Below, piece by piece: positions 1 to 8,560 of a DNA stretch of 36,627 nucleotides. The first letter of the stretch is position 1; the number at the start of each line of letters is the position of its first letter. Below the pieces are notes generated by a model. The model had not been told where the DNA came from, searched no databases, and saw nothing but the letters and a program-made list of their open reading frames with translations. The position numbers were made by a program, and so were the translations under genes. The stretch is from Mycolicibacterium porcinum (lineage in GTDB: Bacteria > Actinomycetota > Actinomycetes > Mycobacteriales > Mycobacteriaceae), in NCBI GenBank assembly GCA_001942045.1, contig MSTD01000032.1, positions 36,636 to 73,262 on the forward strand, in the 5' to 3' direction.

Positions 1-618
1 GCTGACCCAGCCGAACGTGCGGTACCGCGGCACCACCGCCCCCGAGACGACGACGTCGTGCGCACCGATGCCGCGTAACCCCACGCTGTTCCAGCTCGCT
101 TCCACGACATAGTCGGCTTGGGGCACCAGGGCCACCAGGAAGTCCTGGGCGGCGCCATCCTCACCGACGAGCACCGCGGCGGCCATGAGCCACGACGAGT
201 GCAGGATTCCGGTGCACCGACTCCACCGGCCTGACAGCCGGAAGTCGTCCCCGACCCGTTCGAGACGGCCGGTCGGGGCATACGACTCACAGAGCAGGGT
301 CCGCGGATCCCGCCCCCACACATCGCGCTGGGCCCGTTCGTCGAACAGCGACAGGTGCCAGGTGTTGGCCCCCAGCCACCCGGCCAGCCAGCCGGTGGAG
401 GTGCAGGCCGCGGACAGGTCGCGGGTGACGGCCAGGTACTCGGCGGGATCGGCCTCGATCCCGCCGAACGCCTTGGGTTGCAGCATCGCAAAGAAACCCG
501 CGTCGTGCAGGCCGCTGATCACCGAGGGGTCGACGGCTCCGGTGTGATCGACATCGGCAGCGGCTGCGGCGATCGCCGGTAGTGCCTGGCGCACCGCGGC
601 GCGCACATTCTGCGTCAT
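1..618 (-). CDS. HsaA-like flavin-dependent monooxygenase / acyl-CoA dehydrogenase-fold protein (3' end outside window)
   Basis: Translating the reverse strand from the ATG at 618-616 gives 206 uninterrupted codons running off the left edge, so the C-terminal half is missing. The N-terminal helical domain (about residues 1-90, with motifs GFFAMLQPKAFGG and STGWLAGWLG) and the start of the beta domain (RLSGRWSRCTGILHSSW, VGLRGIGAHDVVV) match the acyl-CoA dehydrogenase-fold flavin monooxygenases typified by HsaA, the 3-HSA hydroxylase of cholesterol degradation. Such enzymes use reduced flavin supplied by a partner reductase to hydroxylate aromatic substrates. It is divergent from, and clearly related to, the gene at 693. 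Substrate cannot be read from the sequence; a true acyl-CoA dehydrogenase is the alternative. Confidence 0.82.
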   Translation of the reverse strand, partial: MTQNVRAAVRQALPAIAAAAADVDHTGAVDPSVISGLHDAGFFAMLQPKAFGGIEADPAEYLAVTRDLSAACTSTGWLAGWLGANTWHLSLFDERAQRDVWGRDPRTLLCESYAPTGRLERVGDDFRLSGRWSRCTGILHSSWLMAAAVLVGEDGAAQDFLVALVPQADYVVEASWNSVGLRGIGAHDVVVSGAVVPRYRTFGWVS

Positions 619-643
619 CAGTGCCGCCCTATCCTGCCCGTCG

Positions 644-666
644 GGTATGTCACCATCGTGGATACC
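644..666. promoter_or_regulatory. Operator-like inverted repeat between divergent flavoprotein genes
   Basis: The 74-bp gap between the divergent starts holds GGTAT-gt-CAC-catc-GTG-g-ATACC, an imperfect palindrome with two matched arm segments (GGTAT/ATACC and CAC/GTG). Its position, just upstream of both genes, fits a repressor site for a dimeric regulator such as a TetR protein. No regulator gene lies next to it inside the window, so the protein is unknown. Confidence 0.4.
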
Positions 667-692
667 ATTCGTCGCCCCTCTCAGGAGGTCAT

Positions 693-1697
693 ATGGCCGA
701 GTCGCCCCGTGCACCCGGCGTCGATCCCGGCGTCTCGACCACTGAATCGATTGTCGTCCTGCGCGATTCGGGGTCGTGCCGGTTGCTGCAGCCCGTCCGT
801 CACGGCGGCCGCGCGACGTCCCGATCGGCCTCGGAGGCAGTCGATTTCGTCGCCGCGGTGGCTGACCTCGCCGAGCGCGACGGGTCGGACGGCTGGTTGG
901 CCGCCGCGGTCAACACCGCGGCGTACCTGGTGACGAGCCTGGGTGACGGGGCTGCCGAACAGGTATGGGGAGCCGACGCTGGCGCGCTGGTCACCACCGG
1001 TGGGGAGCCGGCAGGCTCGTTGACCGCCGACCGCGGGCACTTTCGGCTGACCGGCCACTGGGAAGCGGTGACCGGTGCCCTGTTCGCCGACTGGCTGCTG
1101 TTGAGCGCCCTGGAAGGCGATGCGGCCAGGTACGTTCTGCTCCGCCGCGGGGTCGCGCACGTCGCCCGACCGGCCGGCCCGCGCGGTCTGGACTCGGCCG
1201 GAATCGGCGACGTGACAGTCTCCGATCTGGTCGTCGACGCACAGGCCGTGTTTCCGGTTCCGGACGACAACTCGTGTGACACAGGCGATTTCGACGATCC
1301 CCCGCCTCCATACCCGGTGCTCGTGGGCGCCGGGCAGGCCGCTGCCGTCATCGGCGCCGCTGCCGGGGTGTGGCAGGCCCACGTCGGCCAGGTCCGCCAG
1401 CGACTGGCCACCTCGTACGGCAGTGAGGACACCACCGAGCTGACGTCGTCGGCGGTACTGGTGGCCAAGGCGGAATCGGACATCGACGCCGCGCGGCTGC
1501 AACTGACCACGGCGCTGGGCTCCGATGTCCCCACCGCCGCGGCGGCCCTGTGCCAGGCCGTCACCCGCGCCCGCGGCGCCGCCGACCAACTCCTGGGCAG
1601 CGGCAACCGCCACGCACTCGATGCGACGGATCCGGTGGCGCGCCTGTGGTTCGACGTCCTAGCCGGATACCGCCTGACGATCCGGCGCGTCCAGTAG
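693..1697 (+). CDS. Acyl-CoA dehydrogenase-fold flavoprotein, short HsaA-like paralogue
   Basis: The 334-residue product has the same order of segments as its divergent neighbour: LLQPVRHGG near residue 30, a helical part with DGWLAAAVNTAAYLV, a beta domain with RLTGHWEAVTGALFADW and RGLDSAGIGDVTVSDLVV, then a helical C-terminal part ending with the family-like stretch DPVARLWFDVLAGY. It is about 60 residues shorter than typical HsaA-like enzymes (around 390). The ATG at 693 is chosen over upstream in-frame codons because CAGGAGG at 682-688 sits at the right distance. Function is probably flavin-dependent oxidation of an acyl or aromatic substrate, perhaps with its neighbour; a degenerate, non-catalytic partner subunit is possible. 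Its 3' end overlaps the convergent acyltransferase gene by 39 bp. Confidence 0.75.
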   Translation: MAESPRAPGVDPGVSTTESIVVLRDSGSCRLLQPVRHGGRATSRSASEAVDFVAAVADLAERDGSDGWLAAAVNTAAYLVTSLGDGAAEQVWGADAGALVTTGGEPAGSLTADRGHFRLTGHWEAVTGALFADWLLLSALEGDAARYVLLRRGVAHVARPAGPRGLDSAGIGDVTVSDLVVDAQAVFPVPDDNSCDTGDFDDPPPPYPVLVGAGQAAAVIGAAAGVWQAHVGQVRQRLATSYGSEDTTELTSSAVLVAKAESDIDAARLQLTTALGSDVPTAAAALCQAVTRARGAADQLLGSGNRHALDATDPVARLWFDVLAGYRLTIRRVQ

Positions 1698-3098
1698 CGC
1701 GCCGCCGGATGAACCTGCCCGCGCCGCCAGCTCCGCCAGAACCCCGGGAACCCGGTCGGCGATGGCGTACGGGTCCGACACCTGATCGCCACAGGTGAGC
1801 ACGCAGATCGCCATCTCGTCGCGGTAGCTCCACCCGGTGAAGTTCAACCCCATCGGGAACACGATCGGCCCCGACGAGATGAGCTGTTCGATCGGTGCCC
1901 CACCCCAGTACAGCGTGTTCTGCGGGCCGCGCATGTTGGAGGCGATCAGGCTGAACATCGGGCGCCGCTTCATCTTGGCGCCGAGGATCGGCAGCACCCG
2001 CGAGTACAACCAGAACAGCGGCCAGTACTCCATCCAGTCGTGCTGCAGCCAGGCATCACGCTCGGCCTGCACCTCGCGCGCGGTGCGGGTGGCCGAGGCG
2101 ATCGCCGCCAGCCGCTCCACCGGATCGGCGATGTGCGTGGCGAGGTCGACGTTCCAGCGCGCCACCTTGTTGCCCCACTCGGCCTCGGTTTCCTCCGGGC
2201 GCATCGAGACGGGCACCACCGCGGTCATGCTCTCGTCGCTCAGCTTCCCGTTCTCGGCCAGGTAGTCCCGCAACGCGCCACCGCAGATGGTGAGGAAGAC
2301 GTCGTTGATGGTGACGCCGAAAGCCTTTGACACCCGCTTGATCTCCGTGACGTCACAGCGCCGGTACGCGAACCTGCGGCTGGCCGAGAACGGTTCGTTG
2401 AACGGCATGGCCGGTGCGGCGAAGGCTTCCGCGTAACCCGGCTTCCCGGCCTTCTGCCTGCGCCGGATCACTCCGGTGACCGCGACGGTGCGGGCGATGA
2501 TGCTCGGGAATCGGGCCAGCGCCGCGATCTGGTGGCGCAGCACCAGCGGCCACCAGATCCACGGTGCCGGGCGCCGCTCGTTCGGCAACGGCGTCGAGGC
2601 CGGCTGCGGCAGCGGGGTCTGCGGGTCAGAGCTGTACAGGGTTTCCAGCAGTCGCAGCGATGCGGTTCCGTCCGCGACGGCATGGTGGATCTTGAGCACC
2701 AGGGCGATCCGGCCGTCGGCCAACCCCTCGACGAACCACAGTTGCCAGGCCGGCCGGTCGCGGTCCAGCCCGACTTCGAAGATCTCGCCGATCGTCGCGG
2801 CGAGCTGCTCGTCGCCGCCGGGTGCGGGCGCGGTGGTCCGCTGCAGGTGATACTGAATGTCGATCTGTGGTCGCGAAACCCACCACGGGCGACCGAAACC
2901 CACCCGCGGGGACAACAACTGCCACTGCAGGGGCTCGACATCGTCGACCCATCCCTGCACCGCGGACTTGAGCCGGTCGAATGTGAGCGGCTCGGTCATC
3001 TGGCTCGGGTCGAGCACGACGGCCTTCATCGTGTGCTGCGGTTGGACCGAGCTTTCCCACGCCAGGAAGCTGTTGTCCTCACCCTTCAAACGCCGCAT
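1659..3098 (-). CDS. WS/DGAT-family wax ester synthase / diacylglycerol O-acyltransferase
   Basis: This 479-residue protein has the N-terminal signature RRLKGEDNSFLAWE and the catalytic HHxxxDG motif as HHAVADG at residues 138-144, followed by the family's C-terminal blocks with PVSMRPEE, SNMRGP and GLNFTGWSYRDEM. These enzymes transfer a fatty acyl group from acyl-CoA to diacylglycerol or an alcohol, making storage triacylglycerol or wax esters at the membrane. The ATG at 3098-3096 is preferred over the in-frame GTG at 3104 because GAGGG lies five bases upstream of the ATG but directly against the GTG. It is divergent from the fadD12-like gene, whose acyl-CoA product could feed it. In M. tuberculosis Rv1425 (a probable TAG synthase) lies next to lipO and fadD12, an arrangement recalled from memory. 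Confidence 0.93.
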   Translation of the reverse strand: MRRLKGEDNSFLAWESSVQPQHTMKAVVLDPSQMTEPLTFDRLKSAVQGWVDDVEPLQWQLLSPRVGFGRPWWVSRPQIDIQYHLQRTTAPAPGGDEQLAATIGEIFEVGLDRDRPAWQLWFVEGLADGRIALVLKIHHAVADGTASLRLLETLYSSDPQTPLPQPASTPLPNERRPAPWIWWPLVLRHQIAALARFPSIIARTVAVTGVIRRRQKAGKPGYAEAFAAPAMPFNEPFSASRRFAYRRCDVTEIKRVSKAFGVTINDVFLTICGGALRDYLAENGKLSDESMTAVVPVSMRPEETEAEWGNKVARWNVDLATHIADPVERLAAIASATRTAREVQAERDAWLQHDWMEYWPLFWLYSRVLPILGAKMKRRPMFSLIASNMRGPQNTLYWGGAPIEQLISSGPIVFPMGLNFTGWSYRDEMAICVLTCGDQVSDPYAIADRVPGVLAELAARAGSSGGALLDAPDRQAVSG

Positions 3099-3234
3099 TT
3101 TCACCCTCGCTTGTCCTCACCGCCGTCACGGCTTGTGTCTGTGGCTGCCATCACTCTTAACCAACCGTGTGTCCCAGTAGACAAGCTGTCCCGCCCAGCG
3201 AGACTGCCCGCCCCGTAGCCTGCTCGGCGGCACC

Positions 3235-3240
3235 TACGGT
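3235..3240 (+). promoter_or_regulatory. -10 element, leaderless start of acyl-CoA ligase gene
   Basis: TACGGT fits the actinobacterial -10 pattern TANNNT and stands seven bases before the ATG at 3248. There is no Shine-Dalgarno sequence before that ATG, so transcription probably begins at or next to the start codon. No clear -35 is visible. Confidence 0.4.
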
Positions 3241-3247
3241 TTGCGCC

Positions 3248-4894
3248 ATGAAGCGAGCCATTCCGCGCCCTGCCGGCCTCGTCGCCAGGGCCAACCGGTT
3301 ACGGGTGATCGCCCGCAGCATCGCCGTGCTGCGCGAGTCGGGATTGTCCGGTGGAGCCGCCGACGGCATCCGGCAGGCCAAACTGGTCCGCCAGTTCGGC
3401 GGCTTCGCGGCGGTCATCGAGAGCGCCGCCACCCGCGACCCCAACGCCATCGCCGTCACCGACGAATGGGGCGACGTGACGTACGCCCAGCTCAACGACC
3501 GGGTCAACGCCCTCGCCCGGGCCTGGAACTCCCGGGGAATCGGAGCGGGCTCGGTCATCGCGGCGCTGTGCCGGGATCACCGCGGACTGGTCACCATCCT
3601 GGCCGCGGCCGGCAAGGTCGGGGCGCAGCTGTTGCTGATGAACACCGGCTTCGCCAAACCACAGCTGGCCGATGTCGCGGCCCGCGAAAAGGTGAACGTG
3701 CTGATCTACGACGAGGAGTTCACCGACCTCGTCAGCGCCATCGATCCGGGCGTGCGGCGCTTCCTGGCATGGACCGACGAGCGCTCGAGCGCCGACGTCG
3801 AGGGCTCACTGGAGGGCCTGATCGCCGCCACCTCGCCGGCCCCGGTGGCCGCACCGGCCAAGCCCGGCGGCATGACGCTGCTGACCAGCGGCACCACCGG
3901 CACGCCCAAGGGCGCCCCGCGCGGCAAGACCTCTCCCCTGTTCTCGGCGCAGCTGCTGGACCGGGTTCCGCGCCGCCGCGGGCAGACCTGCATGTTGGCC
4001 GCGCCGATGTTCCACGGCACCGGCCTCGGCCAGGCGGTGCTGTCGCTGGCCCTGGGCAACCGCCTGGTGCTGCGCCGCAAGTTCAACCCCGAGGAAACGC
4101 TGCGCGCGGTCCAGAACCACGCCTGTGACGTGCTGGTCGTCGTCCCCACGATGCTGCAGCGAATCCTGGCCCTGCCCAAGGAAATTCGCGAGAAGTACGA
4201 CACCTCGTCACTCAAGATCATCTTCGTCTCCGGTTCGGCCATGCCGCCCGACCTGGTCAAGCGCACCCTCGCCGAGTTCGGTCCGGTGCTCTACAACCTC
4301 TACGGCTCAACCGAACTCGCGGTCATGACGGTCGCGATGCCCGAGGACCTGCTGCACGATCCGCGCACCGCGGGGCGCGCCCCGGTCGGATGCTCGGTGC
4401 GCCTGTACGACGATGCGGGCCGCGAGATCACCGAACCGGGCGTGATCGGACGGGTTTTCGCCGGCAGCGACGTGAGCTTCGCCGGTTACACCGACGGCCG
4501 CACCAAAGAGTCGATCGACGGACTGCAGAGCAGCGGCGACGTCGGCCACTTCGACGACACCGGCAGGCTCTACATCGACGGCCGTGACGACGACATGGTG
4601 ATCTGCGGCGGCGAGAACGTCTACCCGCTGGAGGTCGAGAACCTGATCACCAGCCATCCCGAGGTCGACGAGGTCGCGGTGATCGGCGTCAGCGACGACG
4701 ATTTCGGTCAACGACTCAATGCCTACGTGGTCCTGGTCGACGGCGCCACCCTGGCTGCCGACGACATCAAGGAGTACGTGCGGGCGAACCTGGCCCGGTA
4801 CAAGATCCCCCGCGACGTCGAGTTCCTGCCGAAGCTGCCCCGCAACGCCACCGGCAAGGTGCTGCGCGGCGAGCTGACCGGAGGGGCCAAGTGA
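3248..4894 (+). CDS. fadD12: Fatty-acid-CoA ligase, FadD12-like
   Basis: A 548-residue ANL-superfamily ligase that activates a fatty acid to acyl-AMP and then acyl-CoA. Visible motifs are the P-loop TSGTTGTPKGAPRG at about residues 213-226, the YGSTE motif (A5), the hinge GGENVYPLEVE (A8) and the C-terminal NATGKVLRGEL containing the adenylation lysine. The ATG at 3248 is chosen although the frame is open upstream to 3167, because homologous N-termini begin near MKRAIPRPAGL and a -10 element precedes it. It overlaps the esterase gene by four bases (GTGA), so the two are translationally coupled. Neighbours suggest that esterase-released fatty acids are activated here for the divergent acyltransferase or for oxidation. 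The fadD12 name rests on context and length and is less certain than the enzyme class. Confidence 0.9.
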   Translation: MKRAIPRPAGLVARANRLRVIARSIAVLRESGLSGGAADGIRQAKLVRQFGGFAAVIESAATRDPNAIAVTDEWGDVTYAQLNDRVNALARAWNSRGIGAGSVIAALCRDHRGLVTILAAAGKVGAQLLLMNTGFAKPQLADVAAREKVNVLIYDEEFTDLVSAIDPGVRRFLAWTDERSSADVEGSLEGLIAATSPAPVAAPAKPGGMTLLTSGTTGTPKGAPRGKTSPLFSAQLLDRVPRRRGQTCMLAAPMFHGTGLGQAVLSLALGNRLVLRRKFNPEETLRAVQNHACDVLVVVPTMLQRILALPKEIREKYDTSSLKIIFVSGSAMPPDLVKRTLAEFGPVLYNLYGSTELAVMTVAMPEDLLHDPRTAGRAPVGCSVRLYDDAGREITEPGVIGRVFAGSDVSFAGYTDGRTKESIDGLQSSGDVGHFDDTGRLYIDGRDDDMVICGGENVYPLEVENLITSHPEVDEVAVIGVSDDDFGQRLNAYVVLVDGATLAADDIKEYVRANLARYKIPRDVEFLPKLPRNATGKVLRGELTGGAK

Positions 4895-5859
4895 GCGATT
4901 CGGACACCATGAAGCGTGAGGTCGCCGGCCGGATGGGCGACGCATTCGCCCCGATCGTCGACGGCGTCCTCGAACCGATCGCCGCCGCGGCCGAGGTCCG
5001 GGCCCGGCTTAAGGCCAGCCGCCGACCGGCCAAGCCCGTGCCGGTCGGCAACGTCGAGGACCGTACGATCCCGGGGCCCGCCGGTGAGATTCCGGTGCGG
5101 ATCTACCAGCCCCTCGATGCCGGTGCCGCGCTGCCGATCGTCGTCTACTTCCATGGTGGCGGGTTCGTGCTGTGCGACCTCGACTCGCACGATTCCTGCT
5201 GTCGTCGACTCGCCAACGGCATTGGTGCCATTGTGGTTTCGGTCGACTACCGGCTGGCGCCCGAACATCCGTATCCCGCCGCGGTCGAGGACGCCTGGGC
5301 GGCAACCGAATGGGTAGCCGCTCACGCGGGCGAGCTCGGCGGCGACCCGGCCCGGCTGGTGGTCGCGGGCGACAGCGCGGGCGGCAACCTGGCGGCCGTG
5401 GTCGCGATGACGGCGCGGGACCGCAGCGGTCCGCCGATCGCGTTCCAGGTGCTGATCTACCCGGTGGTCGACCAGCGCCGCAAGTCGTCGCTGTCCAGCC
5501 CGCACACCAAGAGTGGGGTACTGACCGCCGAGCACATGCAGTGGTTCACCGCGCAGTACCTCGGTGACAGCGGCGCCCAGGCCGAGGTGTCGGCATCGCC
5601 GATTCTCGGTGACATGACCGGGCTTCCGGATGGGCACGTGCTGACCGGAGCCCTCGATCCGCTGTGCGAGGAGGGTGAGGAATACGCCCGCATGCTGGCA
5701 GCCGGCGGCGCGAACGTCAGCGTCCGGCGTTACGAGCGCGGATTCCACGGATTCTTCAACCTCGCCGACCATCTCCCCGCTGCCGCCGAGGCCACCGATG
5801 ACGTGTGCGCCGTCGCCCGCGACGCGCTGAATTGCACGACCACACCTGTTACCCACTGA
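4891..5859 (+). CDS. HSL-type (alpha/beta hydrolase_3) lipase/esterase
   Basis: The 322-residue product belongs to the hormone-sensitive lipase family: oxyanion-hole motif HGGG at residues 88-91, nucleophile Ser162 in GDSAGGN, Asp256 in GALDPLCEEG and His286 in GFHGFF complete the triad. It should hydrolyse short to medium acyl esters in the cytoplasm; no signal peptide is seen. It starts with GTG inside the stop of the acyl-CoA ligase gene (GTGA overlap), so it is the second cistron of that operon. Position next to fadD12 parallels lipO of M. tuberculosis, but that protein is longer in my memory, so LipN/LipH-like would be an equally fair label. Confidence 0.9.
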   Translation: MSDSDTMKREVAGRMGDAFAPIVDGVLEPIAAAAEVRARLKASRRPAKPVPVGNVEDRTIPGPAGEIPVRIYQPLDAGAALPIVVYFHGGGFVLCDLDSHDSCCRRLANGIGAIVVSVDYRLAPEHPYPAAVEDAWAATEWVAAHAGELGGDPARLVVAGDSAGGNLAAVVAMTARDRSGPPIAFQVLIYPVVDQRRKSSLSSPHTKSGVLTAEHMQWFTAQYLGDSGAQAEVSASPILGDMTGLPDGHVLTGALDPLCEEGEEYARMLAAGGANVSVRRYERGFHGFFNLADHLPAAAEATDDVCAVARDALNCTTTPVTH

Positions 5860-5869
5860 AAGGCAACCC

Positions 5870-6667
5870 ATGAAGCTGAGGAATTCCCGCGCTCTGGTCA
5901 CCGGCGCGAGCCGCGGCCTGGGCAAGAGCATCGCCGAGGTGCTGGCCGCACGCGGCGTCGAGGTCGCCGTGGTGGCGCGCGACGCCGAGTCCCTCAACCT
6001 GCTCGCCAAGCAACTCAAAGGCAAGGCCTACCCGACCGACCTGGGTGACCCGGAAGCGGTCGAGGGACTGGTCGATCGCGTCGAAGCCGACGGCCCGATC
6101 GACATCGTGATCAACAACGCCGGCATCGACCACGTCGGCCGGTTCCACCAGGTCAGCCCCGAGCAGATCCGCAACCTGCTGCAGGTCAACCTGGCGGCTC
6201 CGATGGAGATCTGCCGTCAGGTGATCCCGCGGATGGTGCAGCGCGGGCGCGGCCACATCGTCAACGTGTCGTCGATGGGCGCCATCTCGCAGGGGCCCGG
6301 GCTGACCCTGTACGGCACCTCGAAGGCGGGGCTGAGCCACTTCACCGCGGGCATCCGAGGTGAATTGCGGGGCAAGCCGATCGGCACCACGCTCGTGCAG
6401 ATCGGCGAGGTCAAGACCGACATGATCGACCACATCCGCGCCTTCGGTCCGGCGCGGCGCACCATCGAGCGGTCCATCCGGTGGCGGATGATCCCGCGCG
6501 AGTCGCTGGAGCCGGTGGATGTTTCGGTGGCCATCGCCGAAGCCATCGAACGCAACCGTCGCCATGTCATCCTGCCGCGCAGCATCGTCCCGATGGCCAA
6601 GTTCACCGAGTTCCCGCGCCGCATCTCCGAACTCATGCTGACCGGCATCGACCAGGACAACGACTGA
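5870..6667 (+). CDS. Short-chain dehydrogenase/reductase (first of two)
   Basis: The 265-residue classical SDR has the Rossmann glycine motif TGASRGLG (residues 11-18), the structural NNAG (82-85) and the catalytic Tyr148/Lys152 in YGTSK with a serine cluster VNVSSMG upstream. It oxidises or reduces an alcohol/ketone with NAD(P)(H). The stretch AVVARD after beta-strand 2 does not settle cofactor preference. It starts ten bases after the esterase stop, with AAAGG as ribosome site, and its stop codon overlaps the next start (TGATG). The long C-terminal extension RRHVILPRSIVPMAKF is typical of lipid-acting mycobacterial SDRs. Substrate unknown. Confidence 0.9.
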   Translation: MKLRNSRALVTGASRGLGKSIAEVLAARGVEVAVVARDAESLNLLAKQLKGKAYPTDLGDPEAVEGLVDRVEADGPIDIVINNAGIDHVGRFHQVSPEQIRNLLQVNLAAPMEICRQVIPRMVQRGRGHIVNVSSMGAISQGPGLTLYGTSKAGLSHFTAGIRGELRGKPIGTTLVQIGEVKTDMIDHIRAFGPARRTIERSIRWRMIPRESLEPVDVSVAIAEAIERNRRHVILPRSIVPMAKFTEFPRRISELMLTGIDQDND

Positions 6668-7440
6668 TGGCGGGCGTCGACCTGGCCGGCAAGGTCGCGA
6701 TCCTGACCGGCGCCGCCCGCGGGCAGGGTGAAGCCGAAGCACGGTTGTTCGCCGCACTCGGCGCCAAGGTGGTGCTGACCGATGTGCTCGTCGAGGAAGG
6801 TGAACGGGTGGCCGCATCCATCGGCCCGGCCGCCCGCTTCGTCCGCCTCGACGTCGGCAGCGAAACCGATTGGCGCACCACGATCGACACCGCGATCGCC
6901 GAGTTCGGTCGCATCGACGTGCTGGTCAACAACGCGGCCATCTGCAAGGTGGTGCCGCTGGCAGAGCAGGACGTCGACGGGTTCGAGCAGATGCTGCGGG
7001 TCAATCTGATCGGCGCGTTTCTCGGCATGCAGGCCGTCACCGAACCGATGAAGGCGGTCGGCGGCGGATCGATCGTGAACATCTCATCGCAGGCCGGGGT
7101 GCAGGGCCTGGCCGGGTACACCGCCTACGGCGCCTCCAAGTGGGGCCTGCGTGGTATGTCGAAGGTGGCGGCAATCGAGCTGGGCCCGTTGGGCATTCGA
7201 GTCAACACGGTCTATCCCGGCATGATCGACACGCCGATGATCGCCCATCTCGAGGTGGAACGCGGACTCGGCGGCCATCCGGGTGCCCCGCTCACCCGGG
7301 TCGGCACCCCCGAAGAGGTCGCCGAGGTCGTCGCATTCCTCGCCTCGGATGCGTCGTCGTACATCACCGGCGCGGATCTGACCGTCGACGGCGGCGCCAG
7401 CGCCGGCCGGATTCCGGTGACGCCGGTCCACACCGGCTGA
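6667..7440 (+). CDS. Short-chain dehydrogenase/reductase (second of two), 3-alpha/20-beta-HSD-like
   Basis: The 257-residue product is a classical SDR: TGAARGQG at 14-21, NNAA in place of NNAG, catalytic Tyr154/Lys158 in YGASK, PGMID after the active site and the C-terminal GADLTVDGGASAG that closes the cofactor pocket. TDVL after the second strand carries an aspartate, which favours NAD(H) over NADP(H). The overall pattern is that of hydroxysteroid-dehydrogenase-like mycobacterial SDRs; the real substrate is unknown. The start ATG overlaps the previous stop by one base, so it is co-translated with the first SDR. The in-frame open stretch upstream of 6667 lies inside the previous gene and is rejected. 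Confidence 0.9.
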   Translation: MAGVDLAGKVAILTGAARGQGEAEARLFAALGAKVVLTDVLVEEGERVAASIGPAARFVRLDVGSETDWRTTIDTAIAEFGRIDVLVNNAAICKVVPLAEQDVDGFEQMLRVNLIGAFLGMQAVTEPMKAVGGGSIVNISSQAGVQGLAGYTAYGASKWGLRGMSKVAAIELGPLGIRVNTVYPGMIDTPMIAHLEVERGLGGHPGAPLTRVGTPEEVAEVVAFLASDASSYITGADLTVDGGASAGRIPVTPVHTG

Positions 7441-7460
7441 GCCCCCGCGAGAGAATTCCG

Positions 7461-8543
7461 GTGTCCGACAATCGGCGTTCTGACTGCGTGACCGTCGGCC
7501 GGCGGCTCACGCTGGCACCTCACGTCGCCATCGACGAAGCGGTCCTGGCCGTGATCCGCAACCGGCGGCCCACGGCATCCGCCAACCCCGGGGCCGACCG
7601 GACCGCCGCCGAGATGGCTGACACCGCAGCGTTTTTCGAGCAGAACGGTTGGGTGGCGGCGCCGGCGACCTACCATCGCACCCCGCCGCCGCTGCGCGAT
7701 TCCGGCCTGCTCGAGCTACGCACCCGGACCGGGCCGCTGCGTCATGAGACCATGACGTTCGCGTCGGAATTCACGCCCCGCGCGGGTGAGCCCGGCGCGG
7801 CCCGGTGGCCCGGGAATGACTGCAACGACACGGTGTTCGTCCGGTTGCTGCGCCAGCGCGATCCCCGGGCTCCGTGGGTGGTGTGCCTCCACGGGTTCGG
7901 CATGGGTTCATCCCGGTTCGATCTCGCCGTGCTGTGGGCGACGTATCTGCATTCCACGTTGGGATTCAACGTCGCGGTGCCGGTGGCACCGTTACACGGC
8001 CCGAGGCGCACCGAGGACGACGACCAGCTGCTGTCCCTGGACCTGACGGCGATGCTGCACGGAATCACCCAGGCGCTCTGGGACGTCCGGCGTCTCGTCA
8101 GCTGGATCCGGTCCACCACCGACTCCCCCGTCGGGGTGTATGGATTGTCGCTCGGCGGATTCCTGGCCACGATACTGGCCGGCCTGGAACCGCTGGACGC
8201 GGTCGTCGCGGCGCTCCCGTTCGTCGATGTGCTCGGGTTGATGGAACACCACGGGCCACCCGCCGACTACCACTCGCTGTTGCGTTCGGCGGACGCCCGC
8301 AACACATTCCGGGTGGCATCCCCGCTGTCGGTACCGGCGGTGGTGCCGGCCGATCGCCTGGCGATGTTCGCCGCGCGCGGCGACCGGCTCATCCCCGTCG
8401 ACCAATCCCGCGCACTGCACCGCGCCTGGCAGGACGGCGAGGTTCAGTGGACCAACAGCGGCCACGTCGGGTTCACCTGGTCCAGACAGGCGCGGGGGCT
8501 GGTGGGCCGGCGGTTGCACACCGCATTGGTCGCGGAGCGCTGA
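7461..8543 (+). CDS. Alpha/beta hydrolase, ABHD18-like
   Basis: The GTG at 7461 follows GAGAGA with a six-base spacer and gives 360 residues. The first 125 residues or so form a domain without recognised motifs; the hydrolase core begins at VVCLHGFGMGSSRFD (oxyanion region). The nucleophile is Ser230 in YGLSLGGF. A late aspartate in FAARGDRLIP and a histidine in NSGHVGF can complete the triad. The pattern, a large insertion between the oxyanion loop and the nucleophile with PLHGPR, recalls the DUF2048/ABHD18 family, a weak assignment. It is the last gene of the fadD12-like run, 20 bases after the second SDR, and converges on the alcohol dehydrogenase gene. No signal peptide; probably cytoplasmic esterase or thioesterase. 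Confidence 0.8.
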   Translation: MSDNRRSDCVTVGRRLTLAPHVAIDEAVLAVIRNRRPTASANPGADRTAAEMADTAAFFEQNGWVAAPATYHRTPPPLRDSGLLELRTRTGPLRHETMTFASEFTPRAGEPGAARWPGNDCNDTVFVRLLRQRDPRAPWVVCLHGFGMGSSRFDLAVLWATYLHSTLGFNVAVPVAPLHGPRRTEDDDQLLSLDLTAMLHGITQALWDVRRLVSWIRSTTDSPVGVYGLSLGGFLATILAGLEPLDAVVAALPFVDVLGLMEHHGPPADYHSLLRSADARNTFRVASPLSVPAVVPADRLAMFAARGDRLIPVDQSRALHRAWQDGEVQWTNSGHVGFTWSRQARGLVGRRLHTALVAER

Positions 8544-8560
8544 CACCGGCCCACCCCCAC

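Noticed and set aside
4723..6024. 433-codon minus-strand open frame across the ligase, esterase and SDR genes
   Set aside because: It is a shadow over three well-supported genes with clear catalytic motifs; no recognisable family in the translation.
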